A DNA stretch of 8,243 nucleotides from CAZDGK01 sp964505035. GTDB lineage: Bacteria; Patescibacteriota; Saccharimonadia; UBA4664. A model generated the notes under the pieces. It ran no database searches. It saw nothing but the letters and a program-made list of their open reading frames with translations, and was not told where the DNA came from. Positions 1-5,878 of this stretch are shown piece by piece. The stretch covers positions 1-8,243 of the forward strand of contig CAZDGK010000045.1 of NCBI GenBank assembly GCA_964505035.1, read 5' to 3'. The stretch's first letter is position 1, and every line of letters starts with the position of its first letter. Both the position numbers and the translations under genes were made by a program.

Positions 1-156
1 GAATTCGGCATGTGGGTCCGCCTCACCGACAATTACAACATCGACCAGTCCGAAGACGTCATGGTTGGCATCCTCGCCTTTCTCGTCATCGCCACCTACG
101 GCGTCGGTCTCTTCAGTCTAGCCTGGCCACTCATGCGCCGGACCATTCACCGCTAA
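1..156 (+). CDS. C-terminal fragment of an unidentified membrane protein
   Basis: This reading frame is open from the first base and ends at TAA 154-156, leaving 51 codons of a truncated gene. The visible part has a polar, acidic stretch (around residues 9-19, LTDNYNIDQSED), then one hydrophobic segment of about 23 residues (VMVGILAFLVIATYGVGLFS and following) and a short basic tail ending MRRTIHR. Under the positive-inside rule the basic tail would be cytoplasmic, making this the last transmembrane helix of an inner-membrane protein. The family cannot be recognised from so little. The codons are GC-ending, like the rest of the window and unlike the hydrolase at 329-1021. The frame is clean and ends just before the tRNA promoter, so I treat it as real, with the function unknown. 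Confidence 0.6.
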   Translation, partial: EFGMWVRLTDNYNIDQSEDVMVGILAFLVIATYGVGLFSLAWPLMRRTIHR

Positions 157-171
157 TCCGTTCGCGACCTC

Positions 172-200
172 TTGAGTCCCACCTCGTTTGCCGGTATAAT
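172..200 (+). promoter_or_regulatory. Sigma70-type promoter of tRNA-Gln
   Basis: TTGAGT at 172-177 (-35) is followed after exactly 17 bases by a perfect TATAAT at 195-200 (-10). Transcription should start near 206-208, about 18 bases before the mature tRNA 5' end. This is the best promoter match in the window and sits where a stable-RNA promoter is expected. No GC-rich stringent discriminator is evident after the -10 (CTGCTTTTG). Confidence 0.85.
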
Positions 201-224
201 CTGCTTTTGTAACCAGTTCAATAT

Positions 225-300
225 TGGGGTGTGGCCAAATTGGTAAGGCACTTGATTCTGGCTCAAGAAATTCTAGGTTCGAGTCCTAGCACCCCAGCCA
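225..300 (+). tRNA. tRNA-Gln (anticodon CUG)
   Basis: This is a complete 76-base cloverleaf with encoded CCA at 298-300. The acceptor stem is TGGGGTG (225-231) with CACCCCA (290-296). The D arm is GCC/GGC around a loop with TTGG. The anticodon arm CTTGA/TCAAG encloses loop TTCTGGC, giving anticodon CTG, which reads CAG (Gln). The T arm is CTAGG/CCTAG with loop TTCGAGT. The U1-A72 pair and the G73 discriminator fit known bacterial tRNA-Gln identity; U1-A72 is also the feature the GatCAB amidotransferase recognises where Gln-tRNA is made indirectly. C34 cannot read CAA, so a second tRNA-Gln (UUG) must exist elsewhere. It is transcribed towards the end of the hydrolase gene. Confidence 0.97.
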
Positions 301-315
301 AGCAATTATTCTTCC

Positions 316-336
316 CGGCTTCGCCAAGTCAAGCCG
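316..336. other. Small inverted repeat between convergent tRNA-Gln and hydrolase
   Basis: CGGCTT (316-321) and AAGCCG (331-336) form a perfect 6-bp stem with a 9-base loop; the hydrolase stop codon lies in the loop. It sits 15 bases past the tRNA 3' end and at the 3' end of the minus-strand gene run, where a bidirectional terminator would be expected. Neither strand shows a T-tract after the stem, so it is not a canonical intrinsic terminator and could be chance. Confidence 0.25.
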
Positions 337-1021
337 TCAAACGTTCCGCTTCGTCCAACAGTTCATCAATATGCTGCTTGTACCACCTAATAACACCAAA
401 GTGTCCTAAGCTGGGTTTAGTGATGATTTTTATGGGAACGCCGGCCTTCTGCCATGCCTGTAGTGTGGCCAGTGCCTTCTCATAGTTTATAACTCGGTCT
501 CGCTTGCCCAGCACCATAATGAAAGATAAATCTCGCCGCGGCGGATCGTCGGGTGAAATATCGATCCCTTGCCATAGGCTATTTAGCTTTGAAATGCTAA
601 AGCCGCGTTTGCTGAATCTTCTGCGCACAAAATAAAACAGCGGCGACATAAGTGCTTCTATCCCGGGCATACCAGCTACTGCATAGATGCCGTATTGTAT
701 GCTGGGCATTCGTCTCTGCATTGCGAAACAAAGACCCGAACCGGCACTCGCTCCAAGGCAGATGATTTTATTGTACCCAACCATTTTGTTTGCGAAATCG
801 TTGCAAGTTCCGTCCACCAAGTCGACTAAATCATTGGGGTTCCCACTCGTTATAACCGACAGACTATGTTCGTAAGCAATTACCGTAAAACCCCGCCCGT
901 TTAGGGTTTGGATGACATTTTGGTAGCGTGCGATCTTGCCCCCGTAACCTGTAATAACACAAGCTATCTTGTCGGAGCCCTCAACCAGGAATGATTGTGT
1001 GCGGAATAAAGAGCTATTCAT
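329..1021 (-). CDS. Alpha/beta-hydrolase-fold protein (serine hydrolase)
   Basis: This is a 230-residue cytosolic protein with no signal peptide. The alpha/beta-hydrolase signature is visible: an early turn TGYGG (24-28) suited to the oxyanion hole, nucleophile elbow GASAG (90-94) with Ser92, an acid in LGKRDRV (Asp175) and a C-terminal histidine in LGHFGV (His207). The order and spacing of this Ser-Asp-His triad match the fold. The length is that of a compact single-domain esterase or acyl hydrolase with little cap. Substrate is unknown. The ATG is preceded directly by in-frame TAA, so no upstream start is possible; no good Shine-Dalgarno is seen, suggesting coupling to the gene 16 bases upstream. 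Sampled lines are about 42-48% G+C against about 65-70% in the MMPL gene, and TTA, ATA and ACA codons are common, which suggests separate origin. Confidence 0.85.
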   Translation of the reverse strand: MNSSLFRTQSFLVEGSDKIACVITGYGGKIARYQNVIQTLNGRGFTVIAYEHSLSVITSGNPNDLVDLVDGTCNDFANKMVGYNKIICLGASAGSGLCFAMQRRMPSIQYGIYAVAGMPGIEALMSPLFYFVRRRFSKRGFSISKLNSLWQGIDISPDDPPRRDLSFIMVLGKRDRVINYEKALATLQAWQKAGVPIKIITKPSLGHFGVIRWYKQHIDELLDEAERLTA

Positions 1022-1037
1022 TTACCAGTGAATTGTA

Positions 1038-1352
1038 CTAAGTGGCTTTCCGGGAACGCCGGTCGAGCACGTACTGCACCGAGCGGCTGATCGGCTTGTC
1101 CGTCCGGTGAATGCAGCCCAGCCAGCAGCAGGGCCGGCGCATGCCTTCCTTGAGCTCAGAAACCACCCGCGCCACATGCTCGTCCCGGGTCTTCTGCTGC
1201 TTTACCATGATGGTCCAGCAGATCCACTCGTTCCGGGCCAGGGGCGTAATGTCCTCCCAGGCCGCCAATGCCTTGGCGTCGGCCGCCAGAGCCTTGCGCA
1301 AATCCGCTGGCAACTCATGCACGACCCCGCCGGAGATATCGAGTTTAGTCAT
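1038..1352 (-). CDS. OmdA/YdeI-family protein (bacteriocin-protection / OmpD-associated domain)
   Basis: This is a 104-residue cytosolic protein. The core, LPADLRKALAADAKALAAWE (14-33) followed by TPLARNEWICWTIMVKQQKT (36-55) and a helix ending LKEGMRR (67-73), matches the OmdA/YdeI domain (Pfam PF13376), which often stands alone. The name comes from genetic association with bacteriocin tolerance and OmpD in enterobacteria; the biochemical role is not established, and the OmpD link is unlikely to carry over here. A cysteine-rich end, CCWLGCIH (75-82), places Cys75, Cys76, Cys80 and His82 close together, which could bind metal, although cysteines here are common in relatives. ATAGAGG ends one base before the ATG, so the SD-like spacing is unusually short. 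The DUF2277 gene ends 33 bases upstream on the same strand. The family is well supported, the function is not. Confidence 0.85.
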   Translation of the reverse strand: MTKLDISGGVVHELPADLRKALAADAKALAAWEDITPLARNEWICWTIMVKQQKTRDEHVARVVSELKEGMRRPCCWLGCIHRTDKPISRSVQYVLDRRSRKAT

Positions 1353-1385
1353 ACCTCTATTCTAGTACACAAATCCAAATCGGGA

Positions 1386-1643
1386 TTAGTACCGCCGGCG
1401 CGCCCTAGCTTTGGCGGCCTCCTCCTCGCGGTTTTTTGAGTGCGCGCTGGTAGTGAGTGTCAGCAGCAATGCCCTCGTAGTGGCCGATACTTCAGTGACG
1501 GCCGCTTCAAAGGCGGCCTCATTGGCCTCGGACGGCTCACGGAAGCCGCTAACCTTGCGCACAAACTGCCGCGCGGCCGCCTGGATCTCCTCGTCGCTGG
1601 CGGGCGGCTCGAAGTTAAACAGTGGCTTAATGTTTCGGCACAT
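1386..1643 (-). CDS. DUF2277 family protein
   Basis: This is an 85-residue cytosolic protein. It begins MCRNIKPLFNFEPPASDEEI (1-20), followed by QFVRKVSGFREPS (26-38) and a second helix NEAAFEAAV (41-49), and ends in a charged tail EEEAAKARARRRY. The MCRNIK start, the NFEPPA turn and the RKVSGF motif are hallmarks of DUF2277, a small all-helical family of unknown function. Length is normal for the family. I chose the ATG at 1641-1643 because homology begins exactly there; the same frame stays open to an ATG at 1760, but that extension is a shadow of the DUF2200 gene. GGGGGG lies just upstream as a possible Shine-Dalgarno. The first 17 bases overlap the end of the DUF2200 gene in another frame, which suggests translational coupling. 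Confidence 0.9.
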   Translation of the reverse strand: MCRNIKPLFNFEPPASDEEIQAAARQFVRKVSGFREPSEANEAAFEAAVTEVSATTRALLLTLTTSAHSKNREEEAAKARARRRY

Positions 1644-1995
1644 AGTCCCCCCGCAGGATCTTATCCATCGGCTTGCCGTGGGCCAGCTCGTCGACCAGTT
1701 TGTCGAGGTAGCGGATCTCCTGCATCGTGGGCTCTTCAATAGCTTCCACTCGCACACCACACACCACTCCAGTGATCAGCTTTCGCGCCGGGTTTGGTCG
1801 CGGGGCCTTGGTCAAAAACGTCTCGAAGTCGGTCTGCTGCTCGAGCTGGGCCACCAGCTCGGCCTCACTATACCCGGTTAGCCACCGGATTATCTCGTCG
1901 ACTTCTGCCTTGGTACGGCCTTTTCGCTCCGCCTTGGCGACATAGTGAGGGTATACGCTGGCGACGCTAGTAGTGTAGATGCGATGCTTCACCAT
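1627..1995 (-). CDS. DUF2200 family protein
   Basis: This is a 122-residue cytosolic protein that is recognisable end to end as DUF2200. It starts MVKHRIYTTSVASVYPHYVA (1-20), continues with KAERKGRTKAEVDEIIRWLT (21-40) and TDFETF (55-60), then NPARKLITGVVCGVRVEAIE (68-87) and PTMQEIRYLDKLVDELAHGK (89-108), ending near KILRGDYVPKH. The family is widespread, small and uncharacterised; no catalytic motif stands out. Length is normal for the family. Its ATG lies 6 bases after the stop of the beta-helix gene with only AGG directly before it, so translation is probably coupled to the upstream gene. Its 3' end overlaps the DUF2277 start by 17 bases. Confidence 0.92.
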   Translation of the reverse strand: MVKHRIYTTSVASVYPHYVAKAERKGRTKAEVDEIIRWLTGYSEAELVAQLEQQTDFETFLTKAPRPNPARKLITGVVCGVRVEAIEEPTMQEIRYLDKLVDELAHGKPMDKILRGDYVPKH

Positions 1996-2001
1996 CCTAT
2001 T

Positions 2002-3243
2002 TTAACCCGGAGGAACCGTTGCGCCATTGTCATATTTGTTGCCCGACCAGACATTGCCGGTGCGGCCGGATATGAAATCGGTCACCGGGCCGTAGGCGCC
2101 ACAAATGCCGTTGCCACCGCGCTGGAAAACATTGTTGGTGACGACAATGTAGGTGGCATTGCTGGCGCTGCTGCTAAACGGCTTGCCGGCCGTGCCGCCG
2201 CCATACATGCAGAACCCGATGCCGACATTATTGGCCAGGAACAGGTTATGGTCGATCGTGTCGTGCATAATGGGCGCGAAGTCCGGGTAGCCGGACATGT
2301 CAGCCGAGCAGCCGATCTCGTCATTGATAGTCGAGGGGTCGTTGTTGCCGGGAGCCACGAAGTCACAGCTGAGCGTATTGTGCCGCAGCGTCAGGTATTG
2401 CTCGTTGCGGACACCAGAGGCATGAGACAGATCGGTTTTATCGGGCCAGAGGTTGGCGCCGTGGAAGTAGTTGTCTTGAATGAGGCAGGTGCTCTCGCAG
2501 TACGCGCCGCGGATGGTATGGGTAACCTCGGTGCGGACTAGGGTGAAGTTTGAACCGGTCACGCCACAGTCGACGGTGCCGTTATTGAGGTCGCCGCAGG
2601 CGTACAGGCCAGCGGCGCAGCTGTATGGGCCGCCGCTGCAGGCCGGCCGCGACACCGCATTATCGAGCAGTGAGTCCTGAATGGTGTATGAGTCCGATGG
2701 ACTGTTCTGCACCACTCCGCCCAGCAGATAGGAGTTTTTAATGACTAGGCCAGCGGCGGCCACGGTTAGCGGCGCGCAGTGGATCACCTTCGAGTCAATC
2801 GTGGTGTTGGCGGCGGAAATCGTGCACGAGCCCGAATATGTGGCCATCGAGCTCTGGGCGGCATTGGGGCCGGTGTTGTTGGGCCCCGGCCAGCAGGTGC
2901 CGGTGCCATCCGCGCCGTCGGGCACATGATTGGCCGCGCCGGTGCAACCGGCCGTGGGCGTGCTGGTGGGCGTGGGAGTTGGCGTAGGCGCGGCCGTTGG
3001 GGTCGGTGTTGGCGTCGGGGCCGGTGCGCTGCCAAACACCACCATCTGCCCGCCAATCGCCCCGGCATTGCTCGCTAGCTGTGCGCTACCGGTCAGGGTA
3101 GCATTGCTCAGCACGAACTCCGCCGCCGGCCCGGCCGCCATGATCAGGATCACGGCATACCAACCCACTGCCACACAAACCAGTACCACCGGCACGACCT
3201 GCCAGACTTGAAGCTGCTTCAGTTTTGCTACCAGCTGTGCCAT
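2002..3243 (-). CDS. Membrane-anchored, Cys-rich right-handed parallel beta-helix protein with Pro-Thr linker
   Basis: This 413-residue envelope protein has four visible parts. A basic N-tip is followed by one hydrophobic helix (about 13-38) without a clear signal-peptidase site, so it is likely a signal anchor. Residues 42-71 (AEFVLSNATLTGSAQLASNA then GAIGGQMVVFG) resemble a degenerate piece of the CBM6/35-type signature seen in secreted proteins of several phyla. A PT-rich linker spans about 74-98. The rest (100-413) has short Asn/Ser/Thr-rich beta rungs such as VIKNSYLLGGVV, YTIQDSLLDNAV and TYIVVTNNVFQRGGNG, typical of right-handed beta-helices. Fourteen cysteines lie outside the membrane (100, 117, 140, 156, 202, 209, 216, 226, 249, 253, 293, 312, 345, 381), an even number that suits disulfides. 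Adhesion or polysaccharide binding is plausible; no catalytic site was identified. Its ATG directly follows the MMPL stop (TAGATG) with no Shine-Dalgarno. Confidence 0.82.
   Translation of the reverse strand: MAQLVAKLKQLQVWQVVPVVLVCVAVGWYAVILIMAAGPAAEFVLSNATLTGSAQLASNAGAIGGQMVVFGSAPAPTPTPTPTAAPTPTPTPTSTPTAGCTGAANHVPDGADGTGTCWPGPNNTGPNAAQSSMATYSGSCTISAANTTIDSKVIHCAPLTVAAAGLVIKNSYLLGGVVQNSPSDSYTIQDSLLDNAVSRPACSGGPYSCAAGLYACGDLNNGTVDCGVTGSNFTLVRTEVTHTIRGAYCESTCLIQDNYFHGANLWPDKTDLSHASGVRNEQYLTLRHNTLSCDFVAPGNNDPSTINDEIGCSADMSGYPDFAPIMHDTIDHNLFLANNVGIGFCMYGGGTAGKPFSSSASNATYIVVTNNVFQRGGNGICGAYGPVTDFISGRTGNVWSGNKYDNGATVPPG
2950..3027. repeat. Hexanucleotide-like low-complexity tract encoding the Pro-Thr linker
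   Basis: This stretch repeats a degenerate six-base unit (GTNGGN on the plus strand) that encodes alternating Pro-Thr on the minus strand, interrupted by AA and ST. It separates the anchor and CBM-like segment from the beta-helix domain. Such tracts expand and contract by slippage, so linker length may vary between strains. Pro-Thr linkers are extended and are often glycosylated in exported proteins. Confidence 0.85.
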
Positions 3244-5340
3244 CTATTCGTGCCGTATCCGCCAGCGGCTCAGGGCGGCCGGCGCCCACCAATTGGCCCG
3301 GCCGAGCAGTAGCATCACGCTCGGCACCAGCAATATCCGCACAATAAACGCATCCACGAGCACCGCCAGCGCCATGCCCAGACCTACCTGCTGCAGTGAC
3401 GGGATCCGCGAGCTAGCAAACGAGCCCACCACCGCAAACATCAGCACTGCCGCCGCCGTAATGATGTAGCCCGTGCGCTCCACGCCGGTGTGGATGGCTG
3501 CGGGCGTGTCACCCGTGCGGTCGTACTCTTCCCGAATCCGGCTATACAAAAACGTCGCATAGTCCATGCTCAGGCCAAACGACATCGTAAATATCAGCAG
3601 CAGGATGGTGGGGGACAGCGCGCCGGTTTGCGCAAACCAGGTATGGTCGGCCAGCCAACCGTCCTGGAACACCAGCACCAATACGCCAAACGCCGCTAGC
3701 AGACTAAACGCACTCAGCAAGATGGCTTGCAGCGGTATCAGGATGGAGCGCAGCATGAGCGTCAGCAGTAGGCCCATCGCCACCACGATCATCAGTGCCG
3801 CCCAGGGCAGGTACTTGGCAATCACCCCAACGGTGTCCACGACCAGTGCCGCCGGTCCGCCCACCCGCACGCTGCCATGGGTGTCCGGGAGCGCCCGAAT
3901 GTCGTGCACCACATCCTGGCCAATACTGGAGCCGTCGGGTGCCGTGTAGTGCGCCACGATCTTGTAAGCCTGGCCGTCCTTGGATGGTGCTGCCGGCTCC
4001 ACGCTCGTCACGCCGCCCACTGCCTTGATCTGCCGGCTCAGCGCGCCGGCCGCCTCGGCCCCTGGTACATCCGGCCGGTAGAGCACTGTCACGTTCGAGT
4101 CCGAAGTCCCAAAGTTTTTGGCCAACGCCTCGGCCACCACCCGCGAGCTCGTGCCCACCGGCAGTGACCGGTAGTCAAACGCCGAGTATGCCACATGCCA
4201 GAACGGCACCGCCATCTCGAGCACAATTGCCACCGCCGCCGCGATGGTCACCCACGGCAGCTTGGAGGCTGCCGTATTGATGCGGCCCCAGATAGTGGTG
4301 CCCTCCCCCGTGTCGACCCGCCGCCCAAACCGCCAGGCATTGATGCGGTGTCCCAGCACCAGCAGCATGGCCGGCAGCAGCGTCAGGGCCGCTACAATCG
4401 CCACCACCAGCGCCGCGATGCCGCCCAGGCTGATACTGCGCAGGAAATCGATCGGGAATAGGCTCAGCGACAGCAGGCTAATAATGACTGTCAGACCGCT
4501 AAAGAATATCGTCCGCCCCGAGGTCATAAGAGTACGCCGCACCGCACTCATCACATCTGGCTGCCGGTTCAGCTCCTCCCGGAAGCGGCTCACCATCAGC
4601 AGCGAGTAGTCTACGCTCAGCCCCAACCCTAGTACCGTGATCACATTCACGGCGTATTGGTCGATGCTCGTCACCATTGTGAGTAGCCGCGTCACCGCCA
4701 GCCCGCCAATGATGGCGACAATCCCCAGCATCAGCGGCATCGCGGCCGCCACCACGCCGCGGAACACCAGCACCAGCAGCACCGCCAGCAGCGGCAGGGT
4801 GATTAGCTCCACCACCTCCAGGTCATGCCGCACTTGATTGTTGGCCTGCTTGTTGGCTACCAGCTGGCCACCCACCGCCACATCTAGCGTGTCGCTATGA
4901 GCATCGCGCATGAAGTCCGCCAACCGCTGGTACTGCTCGTCAGTCGTACCTTTCAGGTTGACCGCCGCGTAGGTCTGGTGCTTGTCGTTGGCCAGCAATG
5001 CCGCCGCGTGTGTCGTGTAGTATGTCGCGATCAGCGTCGCGTCGCCCTGCAGCGGCTGCAGGAGCCGCGCCACCTCATTGCCTGTCGCCGGCGTGTCTAC
5101 CGACTGGCCATCCCGGCTCGTAAACAGCACAATGGCTCCAGGCTGCGTCTGCGGAAACTCATCATGAAGCGCTTCCGTCACCGCCGCCGCCTCCGTACCC
5201 TGGCCCTCGAATCCGTCGTCGCTGCTCAGGTGCGAGAACACTCCCGAGCCGTACACGCCAGCCGCCACCGTCAGTGCCAGCGCCACCGCCACAATTGCCC
5301 ACGCCCAGCGCAGTACATGGTTAGTCAGCGAAGTCAGCAT
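3244..5340 (-). CDS. MMPL/YdfJ-type RND-superfamily exporter
   Basis: This 698-residue inner-membrane protein has the full duplicated RND layout of the MMPL family (PF03176). TM1 is at about 14-31, followed by a large outside domain (32-174), five helices between 175 and 330, TM7 (361-380), a second outside domain (382-505) and five helices to 680. Each half carries the MMPL proton-relay signature in its fourth helix: GLSVDYSLLMVSRFREE (240-256, Asp244-Tyr245) and GLSMDYATFLYSRIREEYDR (589-608, Asp593-Tyr594). The ending LVDAFIVRILLVPSVMLLLG (661-680) is also typical. Relatives export lipids, glycolipids or small hydrophobic compounds using the proton gradient; the substrate here is unknown. 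Both halves and both Asp-Tyr pairs are intact, so it should be functional. It heads a six-gene minus-strand run and its TAG abuts the next ATG. Shine-Dalgarno is weak (GGTAAG, 8 bases before ATG). Confidence 0.95.
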   Translation of the reverse strand: MLTSLTNHVLRWAWAIVAVALALTVAAGVYGSGVFSHLSSDDGFEGQGTEAAAVTEALHDEFPQTQPGAIVLFTSRDGQSVDTPATGNEVARLLQPLQGDATLIATYYTTHAAALLANDKHQTYAAVNLKGTTDEQYQRLADFMRDAHSDTLDVAVGGQLVANKQANNQVRHDLEVVELITLPLLAVLLVLVFRGVVAAAMPLMLGIVAIIGGLAVTRLLTMVTSIDQYAVNVITVLGLGLSVDYSLLMVSRFREELNRQPDVMSAVRRTLMTSGRTIFFSGLTVIISLLSLSLFPIDFLRSISLGGIAALVVAIVAALTLLPAMLLVLGHRINAWRFGRRVDTGEGTTIWGRINTAASKLPWVTIAAAVAIVLEMAVPFWHVAYSAFDYRSLPVGTSSRVVAEALAKNFGTSDSNVTVLYRPDVPGAEAAGALSRQIKAVGGVTSVEPAAPSKDGQAYKIVAHYTAPDGSSIGQDVVHDIRALPDTHGSVRVGGPAALVVDTVGVIAKYLPWAALMIVVAMGLLLTLMLRSILIPLQAILLSAFSLLAAFGVLVLVFQDGWLADHTWFAQTGALSPTILLLIFTMSFGLSMDYATFLYSRIREEYDRTGDTPAAIHTGVERTGYIITAAAVLMFAVVGSFASSRIPSLQQVGLGMALAVLVDAFIVRILLVPSVMLLLGRANWWAPAALSRWRIRHE

Positions 5341-5399
5341 ATTAGTAGCTTACCACTGCCGCGGACGCTTGTACGGCCCAACCCAAGTTGGAAAATCTA

Positions 5400-5449
5400 C
5401 CAATGCGTGGTGCCTGAGAATAAGCTTAGGCCCCCACGATGGGCATTGG
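5400..5449. other. 50-base imperfect hairpin in the MMPL/VOC divergent region
   Basis: CCAATGC (5400-5406) pairs perfectly with GCATTGG (5443-5449), GTGG (5407-5410) with CCAC (5434-5437), and GCCTGAG (5412-5418) with CTTAGGC (5425-5431, one G-T wobble), closing a six-base AATAAG loop. A five-base bulge GATGG and a 1x2 internal loop interrupt the 18 pairs. It lies 60 bases before the MMPL start and upstream of the predicted VOC -10, so on the minus strand it could sit in the MMPL leader RNA, or it could act as a DNA palindrome. On the minus strand only ATTTTCC follows, so a terminator is doubtful. Confidence 0.5.
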
Positions 5450-5515
5450 CACCTTCGCCATACCCTAAATCAGTGTTTTCCTCTACAACAACTGACGCTT
5501 TGCCAGCAGCTCTTT

Positions 5516-5524
5516 TGGTACAAT
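5516..5524 (+). promoter_or_regulatory. Extended -10 promoter of the VOC gene
   Basis: TGGTACAAT at 5516-5524 is an extended -10 element (TGn followed by TACAAT). At 17-base spacing the -35 would be CGCTTT, which is poor, as is common for extended -10 promoters. The start would fall near 5531, leaving a leader of about 18 bases containing the ribosome-binding site. Confidence 0.5.
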
Positions 5525-5538
5525 GAGGGCCATAAAAC

Positions 5539-5543
5539 GGAGG
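5539..5543 (+). promoter_or_regulatory. Ribosome-binding site fixing the VOC start
   Basis: GGAGG is followed by a 5-base spacer and ATG at 5549-5551. It selects this start over an in-frame ATG at 5369, whose 60 extra codons do not resemble protein of this family and would run through the predicted promoter and hairpin. Confidence 0.8.
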
Positions 5544-5548
5544 CGCTC

Positions 5549-5878
5549 ATGGCCAACAATATTCATCTCATAGTGTTCCCGGCCAAGGATCTGGCCAAGC
5601 AAAAGTCGTTCTTCAACACCTACCTCGGCACTGAGCCGTACGTCGACGGCGATTGGTACGTCGGCTACAAGGTGGGTGACCTCGAGGTTGGGCTCGATCC
5701 CAATGGGCAGGCCGTTATCGCCTATACCAACACCGATGACATCGAAGCCGATTTGAAGACCCTAACCGGCGCCGGTGCCACCGTGGTAATGGAGCCCAAG
5801 GATGTCGGCGGTGGCCTGATGGTCGCTCAGGTCGAGGTCGACGGTAACGTGCTAGGCCTGCGCCAGCCAGTCAAGTAG
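5549..5878 (+). CDS. VOC-superfamily (glyoxalase/bleomycin-resistance fold) protein
   Basis: This 109-residue cytosolic protein makes a single VOC unit built from two beta-alpha-beta-beta-beta modules. The first holds HLIVFPAKDLAKQKSFFNTY (6-25), with the usual strand-helix shape and an FF pair ahead of the LGTEP turn. The second holds TNTDDIEADLKTLTGAGATV (60-79) and ends DGNVLGLRQP (98-107), the standard VOC C-terminal strand. Members act as metal-dependent lyases, isomerases or dioxygenases, or as drug-binding resistance proteins; His6 could be a metal ligand but a full set cannot be assigned by eye. Substrate is unknown. The gene has its own promoter and strong ribosome-binding site, is divergent from MMPL, and overlaps the convergent MFS exporter gene by 8 bases. 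A resistance role beside an efflux pump is possible but is inference. Confidence 0.9.
   Translation: MANNIHLIVFPAKDLAKQKSFFNTYLGTEPYVDGDWYVGYKVGDLEVGLDPNGQAVIAYTNTDDIEADLKTLTGAGATVVMEPKDVGGGLMVAQVEVDGNVLGLRQPVK

Noticed and set aside
1032..1037. TACAAT (minus strand) as a separate promoter for the hydrolase
   Set aside because: No -35 at normal spacing and no TGn extension; it sits only 11 bases from the ATG. A private promoter is not supported.
225..1040. Integrated element bounded by a tRNA-Gln att duplication
   Set aside because: I looked for a copy of the tRNA 3' end around 1000-1040 and elsewhere in the window and found none; no integrase is present.
1386..1760. Longer 124-residue version of the DUF2277 gene
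   Set aside because: The first 39 residues are out-of-frame DUF2200 sequence; family homology starts at MCRNIK, with a better-placed start at 1643.
1411..1881. 156-codon plus-strand open frame across DUF2200 and DUF2277
   Set aside because: It is antisense to two clear family members and has no recognisable motif.
1945..2541. 198-codon plus-strand open frame opposite the beta-helix gene
   Set aside because: It is antisense to a recognisable protein and is an Ala/Val/Gly-rich frame of the kind GC-rich codon bias produces; no ribosome-binding site or family match.
2930..3078. Tandem repeat at 2950-3027 as a CRISPR-like or mobile-element repeat
   Set aside because: The unit is a degenerate hexamer fully explained by the Pro-Thr linker it encodes; there are no spacers.
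5369..5878. 169-residue version of the VOC gene starting at 5369
   Set aside because: The extension crosses the hairpin and extended -10 promoter, while GGAGG sits 5 bases before the ATG at 5549.
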